39,901 bases of DNA, taken from positions 1-39,901 of IMG/VR virus record IMGVR_UViG_3300036861_000176. One strand, written 5' to 3'. A program made the position numbers and the translations under genes. The notes below the pieces were generated by a model, which was not told the DNA's origin, did not search any database, and worked only from the letters and a program-made list of their open reading frames with translations. This stretch comes from a virus. Shown here in pieces: positions 6,832-15,414 of the stretch; within the stretch, counting starts at the first letter, position 1, and every line of letters begins with the position of its first letter.

Positions 6832-7036
6832 CCTTTGTAAAAGGGCTACCCTCTTCGCTAATCACAATTCATTTCCGATGAGCGAAAAAGGGGGAAAGGA
6901 CAACTCGGTTAGTCGGTCATCCTTTCCCAGGTTCGGGTTTTTAAAGGTCACGTTTGATACCTGACCTCTAAAAAGATGGAGGGAAACCGCAAGGCGGTTG
7001 AGCATACAGTCTCCCCCCAAGCCTACTATGACGGCC
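6832..7036 (-). promoter_or_regulatory. Dyad-rich control region before the vWA gene, with a terminator
   Basis: This 205-nt stretch is not convincingly coding. On the minus strand, GGGAAAGGA (6928-6920) pairs with TCCTTTCCC (6900-6892), followed by CCTTTTT, an intrinsic-terminator layout. AGGTCA (6945-6950) and TGACCT (6962-6967) form a spaced dyad, and AACCGC/GCGGTT (6985-6999) forms a hairpin. Another hairpin, GCGGTAC/GTACCGC, sits at 7052-7069 inside the next gene. The vWA gene therefore probably has its own regulated transcript. Confidence 0.45.
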
Positions 7037-7240
7037 TTATTGTCTGCGGTGGCGGTACTCATGTACCGCAGATTGTAGGACCACCCCCTTTCGTTCGTTA
7101 TGTTTCTCTTGCTTCTTCTTGACTAAGAGCATCATCTGGACGAGTCCTCGTTTCTGGACACAGAGATTACAGGAAATGTAGGTCTTGCATCCATTCTTTG
7201 AGTCCCCGAAGATGACCCGACATCCGGCACACACGCGCAT
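7037..7240 (-). CDS. Small zinc-ribbon protein
   Basis: A 67-residue product with a strong GGAGGTGGT ribosome-binding site directly before the ATG. MRVCAGC and CISCNLC give two Cys pairs (4/7 and 24/27 or nearby), so a zinc ribbon is likely in the first 30 residues. The remainder is basic. It belongs to a run of three similar small proteins upstream of the vWA gene. The function is unknown. Confidence 0.6.
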   Translation of the reverse strand: MRVCAGCRVIFGDSKNGCKTYISCNLCVQKRGLVQMMLLVKKKQEKHNERKGVVLQSAVHEYRHRRQ

Positions 7241-7248
7241 ACCACCTC

Positions 7249-7437
7249 CTAGAATCCTACCAATCCTCTGATTGTCTTAAACCATCTCCACTTCTTGGCT
7301 CGTTCTTCTTCGAGCCTGTACTTTTTATTCTTCTCCTCAATACAGGTTTCACAAATGATGACGATTGTCCCTTTCAAAGGTATGGGCTTCTTGCAAAAGA
7401 GACACGAGAGTCCGTTTCGGTTTTCCGAGTAAATCAT
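7249..7437 (-). CDS. Small zinc-ribbon protein
   Basis: A 62-residue product with GGAGA placed about 7 nt before the ATG. CLFCKK near residue 12 and CETC near residue 29 form the metal site, followed by a charged helix (EEKNKKYRLEEERAKKW). Its 5' end overlaps the upstream gene by 89 nt in another frame. Confidence 0.6.
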   Translation of the reverse strand: MIYSENRNGLSCLFCKKPIPLKGTIVIICETCIEEKNKKYRLEEERAKKWRWFKTIRGLVGF

Positions 7438-7561
7438 GAATCTTCTCCATATTGAAATTGTGTTTTACACAACAGGTTAAACAGACAGTGTATTCTAACT
7501 GTTCCCATTCCCGCCCTTGTGTCCGGCGTCCGCAGATTTTACAAATTCGTTGTATTTCCAT
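7349..7561 (-). CDS. Small zinc-ribbon protein
   Basis: The start at 7561 is chosen because GAGGTGG lies just upstream. MEIQRICKICGRR and CLTCC provide two Cys pairs, a typical small zinc ribbon. The last third overlaps the next gene out of frame by 89 nt, so the C-terminus could instead reflect a frameshift. The function is unknown. Confidence 0.5.
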   Translation of the reverse strand: MEIQRICKICGRRTQGREWEQLEYTVCLTCCVKHNFNMEKIHDLLGKPKRTLVSLLQEAHTFERDNRHHL

Positions 7562-7588
7562 ATTCCACCTCAAATTGTAAAGGGCTTT

Positions 7589-8002
7589 CTATTTTATAAA
7601 AATCAATGATAATAATCCCACTATCACAGCCGTTAAAACTATACCGATAAAACCATATATAATATTTTTAATTGGTGCAAATTCCTTATAAGTAACATAT
7701 TTGACATCAAGACTTGATTTTATTTCTTTTATATTATCATGGATATTATTAATATTTTGGCAGATGAGAGGGATACGGGAAATATCAACAAATCTACCAG
7801 ATTCTGCGTTTTCACCAAAAACTTGACGCAATGATTCAGATAACATTCTAATTATCCGTTCATCATTAGACCTTATTTCCTCGGCCTGGGTTAAGATATC
7901 CTTAGCAATATCTTTAGCGTGCGCCACAACAACTTCCGCTGTCTTATTCGCATTTTGGACTACTTTAGCGGCCATGTCTGGGGCTGTTTGTTCATCTGGC
8001 AT
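7589..8002 (-). CDS. Coiled-coil protein with C-terminal membrane anchor (XhlA-like)
   Basis: The start is taken at the ATG at 8002, since the longer frame from 8023 would need TTG. The 137-residue product has a long amphipathic helical part, the segment NINNIHDNIKEIKSSL followed by YVTYKEFAPIKNIIYG, and a C-terminal hydrophobic helix. This resembles hemolysin XhlA-type membrane proteins encoded near phage holins. A role in lysis or in membrane attachment of the tail complex is an inference. Confidence 0.5.
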   Translation of the reverse strand: MPDEQTAPDMAAKVVQNANKTAEVVVAHAKDIAKDILTQAEEIRSNDERIIRMLSESLRQVFGENAESGRFVDISRIPLICQNINNIHDNIKEIKSSLDVKYVTYKEFAPIKNIIYGFIGIVLTAVIVGLLSLIFIK

Positions 8003-8003
8003 A

Positions 8004-8216
8004 TCATTTCTTAGAATTCTCAATTTGAGACTGGATAAAATAGTTAATCTGGTTCTGGCAAATCTTAGCTATGTCTAGTGTATGTCTTTGAATAAAATTT
8101 TCTTCCCGTTTTTCAAATATATGGTCTGCGGCTAAACCTATAAAAATTAATAAGATAGCAGCAAATCCAAGAGTGTAAATGACTATGTGTTTAGGTTTTA
8201 TAATTAAGTCTTGCAT
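8004..8216 (-). CDS. Small single-pass membrane protein
   Basis: A 70-residue protein with one hydrophobic segment at about 11-30, then a polar helical tail ending in SQIENSKK. It is packed between the fibre-like gene (26-nt overlap) and the XhlA-like gene (1-nt gap). It may act with the latter as a pair, but I recognise no family. Confidence 0.55.
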   Translation of the reverse strand: MQDLIIKPKHIVIYTLGFAAILLIFIGLAADHIFEKREENFIQRHTLDIAKICQNQINYFIQSQIENSKK

Positions 8217-9855
8217 AGAACAAATAAACTAAACGTTTAATGATATTTTTAATTGAGTAATATTGGCCTGGGGTGTAGACAGCAGGGTTTTTAATATCAG
8301 TAGTAACCGCATCAACGGTGGCAGGGCCTGATGTTGTTGAAACTACGGTAGTCACAAGTATCCTCGCCGCGGCTACGTCTCCAGCGTTTGTAGTCGCCGT
8401 CACGTCTAGGTTCTCATCTCCAGGCATAGTCATCGCCGCTGAAATCTGTGCGTTATCAATATTTGTAAGGGTAGAATTTGTTACCGCTCCCCCTCCATCT
8501 GCTTGGTTTAGGGTAACATCAGATGTTGAGTTGTTAGCCGCTTCCGCTTGGAAGTAGTAGGTATTGGTTACGCTTGTCCATTCGGTTGAGTCCCATTTGG
8601 TAAGAAAAGTTTGTAGGGCTGTTCCTGCGGCAAAGAGAGTGTTAGCGAGGAGGTATTGGGGTTCGAGTTTTGTGATGCCTAAATCACCCTGTAAAGTGAA
8701 CGGAGTAAAATCATACGAATTCTCAGTCCAACTCCCACTATTATTAACCCACTCTGCACCTCCCGAGTAAGAACTTGTACCACCAGCACTCACCCTATAG
8801 TAATTACTTGTGTCTCTCGCCCCAGAACGAGTTAATTGAATATAGTAAGTATTTCCTGCTGTAAGTCCTGTCGCTGGAACGGTAAAAGTACAAGTAGTTA
8901 AGGTTAAGGTAGTCGTAAGTGAACTTCCTGCAATACTAACCGTCGCAAGAGAAGAACCATCCAAAGTAGAAACTAAATCAACTACTAAGTTATCAGCGGG
9001 TGTTCCCGTTTTAGCTAAAGTCAAAACTACTCCCGAAAGACTCGTAAAACCAGTAAAAGATTGTGCTTGTGCCTGTGTTGTTCCTGTTCCTCCTTGGATG
9101 GCAGCACTTCCACCAGAAGGAGCATTAGAACCAATATTTTGGTCAACCACAATCCCCGCCCTATAAATATCATGGTTATCCATTGAGCCATTGAGGGAGA
9201 AGATTGTGTAGTATCTACCGTCTGTCGGAGTGAAAGCGACACGGGTTCTGGTGGGGACTGTGGTAGTAGCGGCAGAGACTATTGTGGCTACGGATGACCA
9301 GGAGGGAGCGTCAATAGCGGCACTTTCGTAAATATAGACAGAGATAGTGTCCATATCCCCAGAATCATAAACAGCTTCAGCATAAAAGGTTTTAGTCCCG
9401 TCCCATTTTGAAGCGTCGTATTTCCAGTATTTTGGGTTGGTGAGAATGGCGGCAGCTTCAGCTGTTCTTCCTGTGTTATAGTTTCCTATTTCTATCTGGG
9501 TTTCGGTGTTGGTTAGAGTAGTAGCATTTTGGATGATGACAATGCGGGCGGATTTGACTGTAATATTTGCTCCAACAATAACATAATACTCTGTATAGCC
9601 TGGAGTAAAAGAAGATGAGCGATATAATGTAACCGTAGAACCGCTAACTGTGATTGTTGCATCATCAGCTATTCCATTCGAACGACGTAACACAACTGAA
9701 GCATCTGCACCACTATTACTAGCTACTATTTCAAAATAATAAGTAACAGTCCCATTGTATTGAGTTGTGTCTAACCCAACCAATTCTAACCCATCATTCG
9801 AACCTATAGTGGAATGGTCAAGTATATTTATTTCTTGTCGTATCTGAACAGCCAT
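8191..9855 (-). CDS. Tail fibre / receptor-binding-like beta-rich protein
   Basis: A 554-residue Thr/Ser/Ala-rich protein made of beta-sandwich-like units, for example the carbohydrate-binding-like block ending TGNTYYIQLTRSG and repeated units around FYAEA and YFQAEA. The short N-terminal part (MAVQIRQEINILDH) may be the attachment piece. It has no transmembrane or signal segment. It follows another fibre-region gene through TAA-C-ATG. Host-surface recognition is inferred from composition and position. Confidence 0.6.
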   Translation of the reverse strand: MAVQIRQEINILDHSTIGSNDGLELVGLDTTQYNGTVTYYFEIVASNSGADASVVLRRSNGIADDATITVSGSTVTLYRSSSFTPGYTEYYVIVGANITVKSARIVIIQNATTLTNTETQIEIGNYNTGRTAEAAAILTNPKYWKYDASKWDGTKTFYAEAVYDSGDMDTISVYIYESAAIDAPSWSSVATIVSAATTTVPTRTRVAFTPTDGRYYTIFSLNGSMDNHDIYRAGIVVDQNIGSNAPSGGSAAIQGGTGTTQAQAQSFTGFTSLSGVVLTLAKTGTPADNLVVDLVSTLDGSSLATVSIAGSSLTTTLTLTTCTFTVPATGLTAGNTYYIQLTRSGARDTSNYYRVSAGGTSSYSGGAEWVNNSGSWTENSYDFTPFTLQGDLGITKLEPQYLLANTLFAAGTALQTFLTKWDSTEWTSVTNTYYFQAEAANNSTSDVTLNQADGGGAVTNSTLTNIDNAQISAAMTMPGDENLDVTATTNAGDVAAARILVTTVVSTTSGPATVDAVTTDIKNPAVYTPGQYYSIKNIIKRLVYLFYARLNYKT

Positions 9856-9856
9856 G

Positions 9857-10276
9857 TTATTTCAAAGTTATGAGTTTTCCGTATTCACTAATTATCTTAT
9901 TGCGTTCTTGTGTCGTTAAAACCTTATCAAACTGAATTTCGATTTGGTCTACTACTCCGGAACCAAGGACTGATTGAGAATAAAAAACTTTATAAGGAAG
10001 CCCCATTTGAGTTTCAATAAAACTCTTCTGACTCCAAACATCCCGAATCACGAATTTTGAGTTTACGGTTGTCGGTGGAAGTGTCGGATTTGATGCCATC
10101 AGAGTATCCAAAATTGTTTTTTCCTGTGCGGTTAATTCGCGAGAAAAATTGACAAACGTAAACCCCGCTGAATCCCCCATTGCCGTAGGGCGTAATCCTA
10201 CTTCTTGCTCTATTCTCTGCATGGCATTCCAAGCGTATCCTTGTGTTCTGTCTATTTGTGGGTATTTGTATTCCAT
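9857..10276 (-). CDS. Hypothetical protein of the fibre region (139 aa)
   Basis: The start at 10276 (MEYKYPQIDRTQ) is preferred. The 29 extra codons upstream overlap a separate small ORF whose stop lies one base before this ATG. The product has a segment resembling phage proteins of fibre loci (FSRELTAQEKTILDTLM, then VVDQIEIQFDKVLTTQERNKI), which I cannot assign to a family. It could be a fibre chaperone or assembly factor; that is a guess from position. Confidence 0.5.
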   Translation of the reverse strand: MEYKYPQIDRTQGYAWNAMQRIEQEVGLRPTAMGDSAGFTFVNFSRELTAQEKTILDTLMASNPTLPPTTVNSKFVIRDVWSQKSFIETQMGLPYKVFYSQSVLGSGVVDQIEIQFDKVLTTQERNKIISEYGKLITLK

Positions 10277-10277
10277 A

Positions 10278-10370
10278 TTATTTGATTTCGTAGGTGAAAA
10301 TCGTAAAATCTTTTTCATTCGTAAAAATAATGACTTCAACATTCCCCATAATATTCGTAGCATAAAACAT
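10278..10370 (-). CDS. Tiny protein between fibre genes (30 aa)
   Basis: Its ATG is one base after the stop of the 1370-aa fibre gene (TAA-T-ATG), and its own stop is one base before the next ATG (TAA-T-ATG). The sequence MFYATNIMGNVEVIIFTNEK begins a beta-strand-like, protein-like peptide. Perfect packing on both sides is the main evidence. The function is unknown. Confidence 0.45.
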   Translation of the reverse strand: MFYATNIMGNVEVIIFTNEKDFTIFTYEIK

Positions 10371-10371
10371 A

Positions 10372-13300
10372 TTAGTAACTTAATTTATTAGTCCGATACT
10401 CAATCTTCAGATGAATCAACCGTCCAAAATCCGGCCTATCATCTTCGTTTCCGGCCGAAGACCTGGTAAGCCTAAATATAACACTTTCATTTTTAGCTGG
10501 CGTCCCGCCAATAGTAATAAGTGTAGAAGTTGAAACCCTCATAGTGTTTGCCGTTGGCACATTTTGTGAACTCCAGCAATATAGACTTCCCCACGTTGCA
10601 TCAAGAGCATCAGTATTGGCTAAAGAAACAGCATCGGCACACCATCGAACATTTCCAGTGGTACTCGTGGCGGTACTATATAACGTTCCATAAACTGGAC
10701 CGCCATCATAGTTATCTGGCATTTGCACCGTCCATTGAGCAGAGGTTGAAGCTACTGAACCCTCTGGAAAATTGAGTAACGTCATCACCTGTCTATTTGT
10801 GGTAAATAACGTCTTGGTTTGGGTTGAGGTAGCTGCTCCTGCGTCTCCGATTGTTGGTGTTGCACCTCCAGCTGTAAGGATAATTGTACTTGTCGGTCGA
10901 TAGTTTCCAAAGAAATTAATTGTTCCTGTAGCACTATCAAACAAGACTCCATTAGAGGTGTTACCTATCCAAAAGTTACTAGTATTAGTAGCGGACCCAC
11001 CGATAAACAAATTTCCTCCCGAAATGGGGTTTTGTGGTGGAACGGTAGTCCCAATTACTAGACCTCCAGTGGTTGTACCAACACCTTGAAAATTCCAATT
11101 ACCTATTAAAGTGGATGAAGCATTGAAGATAAACCCGCCTGATACGTTTAAAGAGGCTTTGGGGTTAGTTATACCGATACCCACGAGATTTTCATTGGCG
11201 TTAACTACTAACGTATTCGTATCTATCGTTAACCCGCCGGTGAAAGTAGACGTGGCCGTGCCAGCAACACTCAAGTATTCTCCAATATGATGATGTCCGG
11301 TAGTTGTAGCTCCTGCTCCGATGAATAACTGTCCGGCTAAAAGTGGCTGTTGTGGTGGCGCGGTTGCTCCGATAACCAAGCCGACTGAAGTTGTGGCGTT
11401 ACCAGCAACCGTAAGTTCCCCGTCGTTCGCCGAGGCTGTACATCCCCCATCTCCGATACAAACTGAAGTGTCCTCAAATTCAATGATTCCAGTATCAGAG
11501 CCATCCCCAATAATTAAATCTCCATTCGTAACAGTCGGAAACGTCCCATCAGCGTCAATGACTAGTCCCTGGATACCCTGAATGTCATCTTCAACTAGAA
11601 GTAGTCCGTCATCTGGGGCAGTACACCCATCGTCACCGATACACGCTCCCCCATCTTCTAATTCAAGACCGCCAGTATCTGAACCATCACCGATGACAAT
11701 AGAATCATTAACCGCAGCAGGAAACGTGCCGTCAGAATCAATAACAAGTCCGAAAGCGAAGACTCCACCCTCGGCGAGTATTGTTCCGTCGGTTGAGTCA
11801 GGAGTACACCCACCATCTCCTACACAGAGCGGGGCATCTTCAATTTCAACCGTCCCTGTATCCGAACCATCACCTACGATTAAAGAACCGGCTGAAGCAC
11901 TAACAAAAGCTCCGTCATCGTCAATGAGGACACCTGTATCAAAATTTGCAGGACCGACAACCGTTAGCAGGTTTGAAACAGAAATTTGAGTAGTAGACGC
12001 TTGGGTTAAGGCTGCCGTTCCCGAAGCCGCAAGAGAATACGGAGACCCTGTTAAGTATAAAAGAGTTGAAGTGGCACTGGTCTCCTGCCCAAAAACTGCG
12101 GCATGAGTAAACGCATCACCCCCACTGCCACCGCCATCCGTACCGCAACGCAAATGTCCTTCCGCAGTAGTGTCTATAGTATCGCAATTACGCAGGCTAT
12201 CTATTTTTAGGCCAGTCACGGTAGAAGTCGCTGTTGTTGTTGCATTACCGTCTACCTTGAAATCGCCGATAATCGTAGATGATGCTGAAACGATAATACC
12301 GACTGTAGTTGTGGGTTTTATTACTAATTGTCCAGGAATAAAATTCCAATTACTACCAGTACCTACGCCAGTATCATTGTCTGAGGCACAATCCCAGTTA
12401 TTAGCGGCAGTCTTTTTTAAAATCTGTCCGTTTGAACACTCTAGACCATCGGGCATGATTTCACCATTGAAAGAAAAATTCCCAGAAGTGGTGGCATTAT
12501 TTCCCAGATAAGTATCGTTTTGAACATACAAATCACCACCCGAAAAGTTAAAGGCCGCCTGATTTGCAGCCACCGATGAACCAACAGTAAAAGAAACTGA
12601 AGTTGTAACACCACCTTTCAAATATGAATTACCAACAACCGTCAGTTCCTCACCGAATGTTCCACTTGGGGTTGTGGTAGAAATACCAACTTTACCTAAT
12701 TCGTTTATGAATAAAGACGCATTTCCTGTACTAGTGGAAACTACAAAAATTGGTGACGCAAGTGATGTTGTTGTTGCCACAGAAAGCATGGCCCAGGGTG
12801 AAGTTGTACCAACTCCAACTTTACCTGAAGTATTGACACCCCAACCCTGAAGGATAAGACCTGTTATAGGCTGTCCTGCTACTTCTCCAACTGCTTGTTC
12901 AGCGATTACACATTCAATTCCTCCAAAACTAATACATTCATCAGGGCCAAGCCACAAACCAGCCCAACCCCTAGTATTTGAACCCAAATCAAAAGAATCG
13001 TTTGTGATAGGAATAAAGGTAGACGCCACAAATACCCCCTGCAAATCTATACTACTCATAAACCTCACATAATCATTTGACTGTGAACCTGCTGTTATTC
13101 TTAAATTCCCAGCAGACATAAGAAGGCTTCCAGTTTCGTTGACATCCGTTTCAGCTAAATCAATCTCTGGTGCAGAGCTAGAGGCTTCAATGAATCCAGA
13201 AGTATTATAAATAGACCCATCAATACGTACGTCACCCTGAACGTACAAGTCACCACCAGCTAAATCTAGACTTATAGCATTCCCACCAGAGCCTACCCAT

Positions 13301-14484
13301 AAGGCAGTCGTGGCAGTAGCTTTTCCGTCAACCCTGAAATTAGCTGCTATGCTAGACGAAGCACTAACAAAGATACCAGCGGCCGTGTTGGTCGGGCGCA
13401 AGGCAGTGCCTGTAAATATAGATTCCCATGCGCCATTGGCAGTGCCGCCACTGTTAGCATCCGCAGAACAATCCCAGTCATTAACCCCAGTCTTTTTAAG
13501 TATTTGGCCGTTAGAACATGTTGCCCCATCGGGCATCAATTCTGCCATGAATGTAAGGTTCCCTGTTGATGTTGCAGTATCGTTTATGAAAAACTGTCCA
13601 GCCCTAAGTGGACTTGGAGAGGGTGCCCCATCTCCGATTACCAAAGATGTTGCAGTAGAGTGTAAACCCGAAATAAATCCACTCTGAAACGTAACCACGC
13701 TATTAAACGTAGACACTGGCACAAAAGTCAGGCCAGAAGCCGCATTTAAATTAAATTGTTCAATCCCATTGGCTACAAAACTTACTTCATTTCCTCCAGG
13801 ATGATAAAAACCAGTATCAGGGTCACTAGCAAAAGTATATGACGGTGGGGTAACATCACCGTCTCCGGCATAAACAACACCACTAACACTTAAGTTGCCA
13901 GAGGTTGTTGCGTTTCTTCCAATATACGCATCATTTTGGACGTATAAATCTCCACCTGCAAAATTAAATGCTTCTTGATTAGCTGCTACTGATGAACCAA
14001 TAGTTAGAGCATTTACCGTAGTTGCTTTTCCGCCAACAAACAAATCTCCCGTAGGCAAAGGATTAAATGGCGGAACAGTAGAACCTATAACTAAGGATGT
14101 CGCAGTGGCGTTTCCGTCTATTTTGAAATTTCCAATAAAGGTTGATGACGCGGAGACTATAATACCCACGGTAGTGGATGGATAGATGAAAAGTTGGTTT
14201 GGGCCAAATGACCAATTAGAACTTCCACCTGACCCTGAACCACAAGTACCTAACTCATAGGTGAAAGGACTGTCATCAGAAACTTTCAGGCAAGTTCCTA
14301 CTTGCCCAGCCGTGGCACTTCCTAATCCCGTACCCCCTTGGTACGGAAAAAGAATGGTGGCCCCGAAAGTAGGTTCATTTTGAGAACCAAATAATGACCT
14401 TAATTCATCAAGAGAAATCTCAACACCCTTAACTCCAAAAGGAGCAAGTAATAAAAGGAAAATGTAAAGCAGGTATTTCTTCAT
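10372..14484 (-). CDS. Giant repeat-rich tail fibre/adhesin with signal-peptide-like N-terminus
   Basis: A 1370-residue protein that begins with a signal-like segment (MKKYLLYIFLLLLAPFGVKG). It then consists of many short beta repeats carrying motifs such as GGDLYVQND, NATTSGN, DGxxCSNGQILKKT and VGTTSPWAMLSV. Residues encoded near 11.4-12.0 kb form three Asp-rich units with a paired CIGDGGC. I associate this repeat type with Patescibacteria surface proteins and the fibres of their phages. The C-terminal part (WTVQMPDNYDGGPVYGTLY) looks like a globular tip domain. The likely role is host binding. Confidence 0.7.
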   Translation of the reverse strand: MKKYLLYIFLLLLAPFGVKGVEISLDELRSLFGSQNEPTFGATILFPYQGGTGLGSATAGQVGTCLKVSDDSPFTYELGTCGSGSGGSSNWSFGPNQLFIYPSTTVGIIVSASSTFIGNFKIDGNATATSLVIGSTVPPFNPLPTGDLFVGGKATTVNALTIGSSVAANQEAFNFAGGDLYVQNDAYIGRNATTSGNLSVSGVVYAGDGDVTPPSYTFASDPDTGFYHPGGNEVSFVANGIEQFNLNAASGLTFVPVSTFNSVVTFQSGFISGLHSTATSLVIGDGAPSPSPLRAGQFFINDTATSTGNLTFMAELMPDGATCSNGQILKKTGVNDWDCSADANSGGTANGAWESIFTGTALRPTNTAAGIFVSASSSIAANFRVDGKATATTALWVGSGGNAISLDLAGGDLYVQGDVRIDGSIYNTSGFIEASSSAPEIDLAETDVNETGSLLMSAGNLRITAGSQSNDYVRFMSSIDLQGVFVASTFIPITNDSFDLGSNTRGWAGLWLGPDECISFGGIECVIAEQAVGEVAGQPITGLILQGWGVNTSGKVGVGTTSPWAMLSVATTTSLASPIFVVSTSTGNASLFINELGKVGISTTTPSGTFGEELTVVGNSYLKGGVTTSVSFTVGSSVAANQAAFNFSGGDLYVQNDTYLGNNATTSGNFSFNGEIMPDGLECSNGQILKKTAANNWDCASDNDTGVGTGSNWNFIPGQLVIKPTTTVGIIVSASSTIIGDFKVDGNATTTATSTVTGLKIDSLRNCDTIDTTAEGHLRCGTDGGGSGGDAFTHAAVFGQETSATSTLLYLTGSPYSLAASGTAALTQASTTQISVSNLLTVVGPANFDTGVLIDDDGAFVSASAGSLIVGDGSDTGTVEIEDAPLCVGDGGCTPDSTDGTILAEGGVFAFGLVIDSDGTFPAAVNDSIVIGDGSDTGGLELEDGGACIGDDGCTAPDDGLLLVEDDIQGIQGLVIDADGTFPTVTNGDLIIGDGSDTGIIEFEDTSVCIGDGGCTASANDGELTVAGNATTSVGLVIGATAPPQQPLLAGQLFIGAGATTTGHHHIGEYLSVAGTATSTFTGGLTIDTNTLVVNANENLVGIGITNPKASLNVSGGFIFNASSTLIGNWNFQGVGTTTGGLVIGTTVPPQNPISGGNLFIGGSATNTSNFWIGNTSNGVLFDSATGTINFFGNYRPTSTIILTAGGATPTIGDAGAATSTQTKTLFTTNRQVMTLLNFPEGSVASTSAQWTVQMPDNYDGGPVYGTLYSTATSTTGNVRWCADAVSLANTDALDATWGSLYCWSSQNVPTANTMRVSTSTLITIGGTPAKNESVIFRLTRSSAGNEDDRPDFGRLIHLKIEYRTNKLSY

Positions 14485-14485
14485 A

Positions 14486-15250
14486 CTATTTCATATAATC
14501 AACCAAAATAATAGATGTTGTGGGCGGAGCCGTAACAAACGTGATTGTTCTGTTGCTAACAGTGAAATCTTCGCCTCCGCTTTTCATTCTTGCCCCATTA
14601 ACAAAGACTCGTAATGAATCAGTTGGATTTGGGGTAAACTCTAAGGTGAACACCGTGTTCGTTCCGTTAACCGTTCCCGTTGGTACTTCAGAATTAACAA
14701 AATGCTGTTGGATGCCGAGATAACTTGTGCCTCCAACTCCACCTAGTCGTTTCATACGTTTTAATGTTTCAATTTCTTCTTCTAACACTTTTAATTCGGC
14801 CTTACTGACAAAATCAGATACGTCGGTCTTAGGTACTTTTTTCAAAACCTCGGTGATAATTTTAGATTCATCTGCGTCTTTTCCGGCTGGGCCTTGTTCT
14901 CCATCTACACCTTCCTTAATCCTTCGTACTTTATCATGAATAAAATTCATTCCATTACGCTGTTCCTCAAACATTTTTTCAGTCTTTAAAATAAAAGATT
15001 TGTTGGCCTCCTTAATCATCTGCATACACTGCTCTTTCATTTCATCTAAGGAGTATTGAGTATCGCCTTTCATCGTCTCGTGGTCGGATTTGAGATTATC
15101 AATAGCCAAATTAATTTTTTCAAGCATCTTAACTTCAATCTGAAAGACCTGCTGAATAACTTTTTTAAATTCACTAAAGAACTCCTCACGAGTTAAACCC
15201 TCATTAGTTAGTTGAAGAAGTTTTTGGAATTGTTCCAGTTTTTGAGTCAT
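14486..15250 (-). CDS. Tail protein with coiled coil, short collagen-like linker and phage structural C-domain
   Basis: The start at 15250 is favoured by an upstream GAGGGTGA. About 254 residues: an N-terminal coiled coil (about 1-120), a GEQGPAGKDA collagen-like linker, a second heptad region, and a C-terminal beta domain (VNSEVPTGTVNGTNTVFTL, then SLRVFVNGARMKSG). The last domain is widespread in phage tail-fibre and appendage proteins. It precedes the giant fibre gene by one nucleotide, so it may be its connector to the virion. Confidence 0.7.
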   Translation of the reverse strand: MTQKLEQFQKLLQLTNEGLTREEFFSEFKKVIQQVFQIEVKMLEKINLAIDNLKSDHETMKGDTQYSLDEMKEQCMQMIKEANKSFILKTEKMFEEQRNGMNFIHDKVRRIKEGVDGEQGPAGKDADESKIITEVLKKVPKTDVSDFVSKAELKVLEEEIETLKRMKRLGGVGGTSYLGIQQHFVNSEVPTGTVNGTNTVFTLEFTPNPTDSLRVFVNGARMKSGGEDFTVSNRTITFVTAPPTTSIILVDYMK

Positions 15251-15251
15251 A

Positions 15252-15317
15252 TCATTCACCCTCATAAAGAGGTATTGCCAAAACGAGGATTAAAAATATA
15301 ATAAAAGCCCAAATCAT
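15252..15317 (-). CDS. Possible hydrophobic micropeptide (21 aa)
   Basis: A 21-codon frame reading MIWAFIIFLILVLAIPLYEG and one more residue. It is almost entirely one membrane helix. Its stop lies one base before the next ATG (TGA-T-ATG) and its start one base after another short frame's stop, the same junction seen throughout this genome. It is small enough to be chance; packing is the evidence. Confidence 0.35.
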   Translation of the reverse strand: MIWAFIIFLILVLAIPLYEGE

Positions 15318-15318
15318 A

Positions 15319-15372
15319 TCATTTTTTAACCTTATCCCACTCTGCTTTTAGTTGAGAGCGGGTTATCAACAT
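15319..15372 (-). CDS. Possible micro-ORF (17 aa) beginning in the operator dyad
   Basis: The frame MLITRSQLKAEWDKVKK ends in TGA one base before the next micro-ORF. Its ATG lies within the left arm of the 9-bp dyad at 15371-15398. It could be the first product after a minus-strand promoter here, but I see no good promoter on that strand. Confidence 0.25.
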   Translation of the reverse strand: MLITRSQLKAEWDKVKK

Positions 15373-15408
15373 AGGTATAGTTGACAGGTTATACCTATTG
15401 TGTATAAT
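15371..15408 (+). promoter_or_regulatory. Strong sigma70-type promoter overlapped by an operator-like dyad
   Basis: The -35 box TTGACA (15381-15386) and the -10 box TATAAT (15403-15408) are separated by 16 nt, so both hexamers match the consensus. A perfect dyad, ATAGGTATA (15371-15379) and TATACCTAT (15390-15398), straddles the -35 box with a 10-nt centre, as expected for a dimeric repressor site. The predicted start, about 7 nt after the -10, coincides with the ATG at 15415, so the mRNA may be leaderless. Confidence 0.8.
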
Positions 15409-15414
15409 GGACTT

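Noticed and set aside
6862-7062. 66-codon minus-strand frame before the vWA gene
   Set aside because: It lacks a ribosome-binding site, starts inside a perfect hairpin and runs through an intrinsic terminator.
11321-11989. Two plus-strand frames rich in Ser and Pro
   Set aside because: Antisense of the repeated Asp-rich units of the giant fibre; the repeats create open complementary frames.
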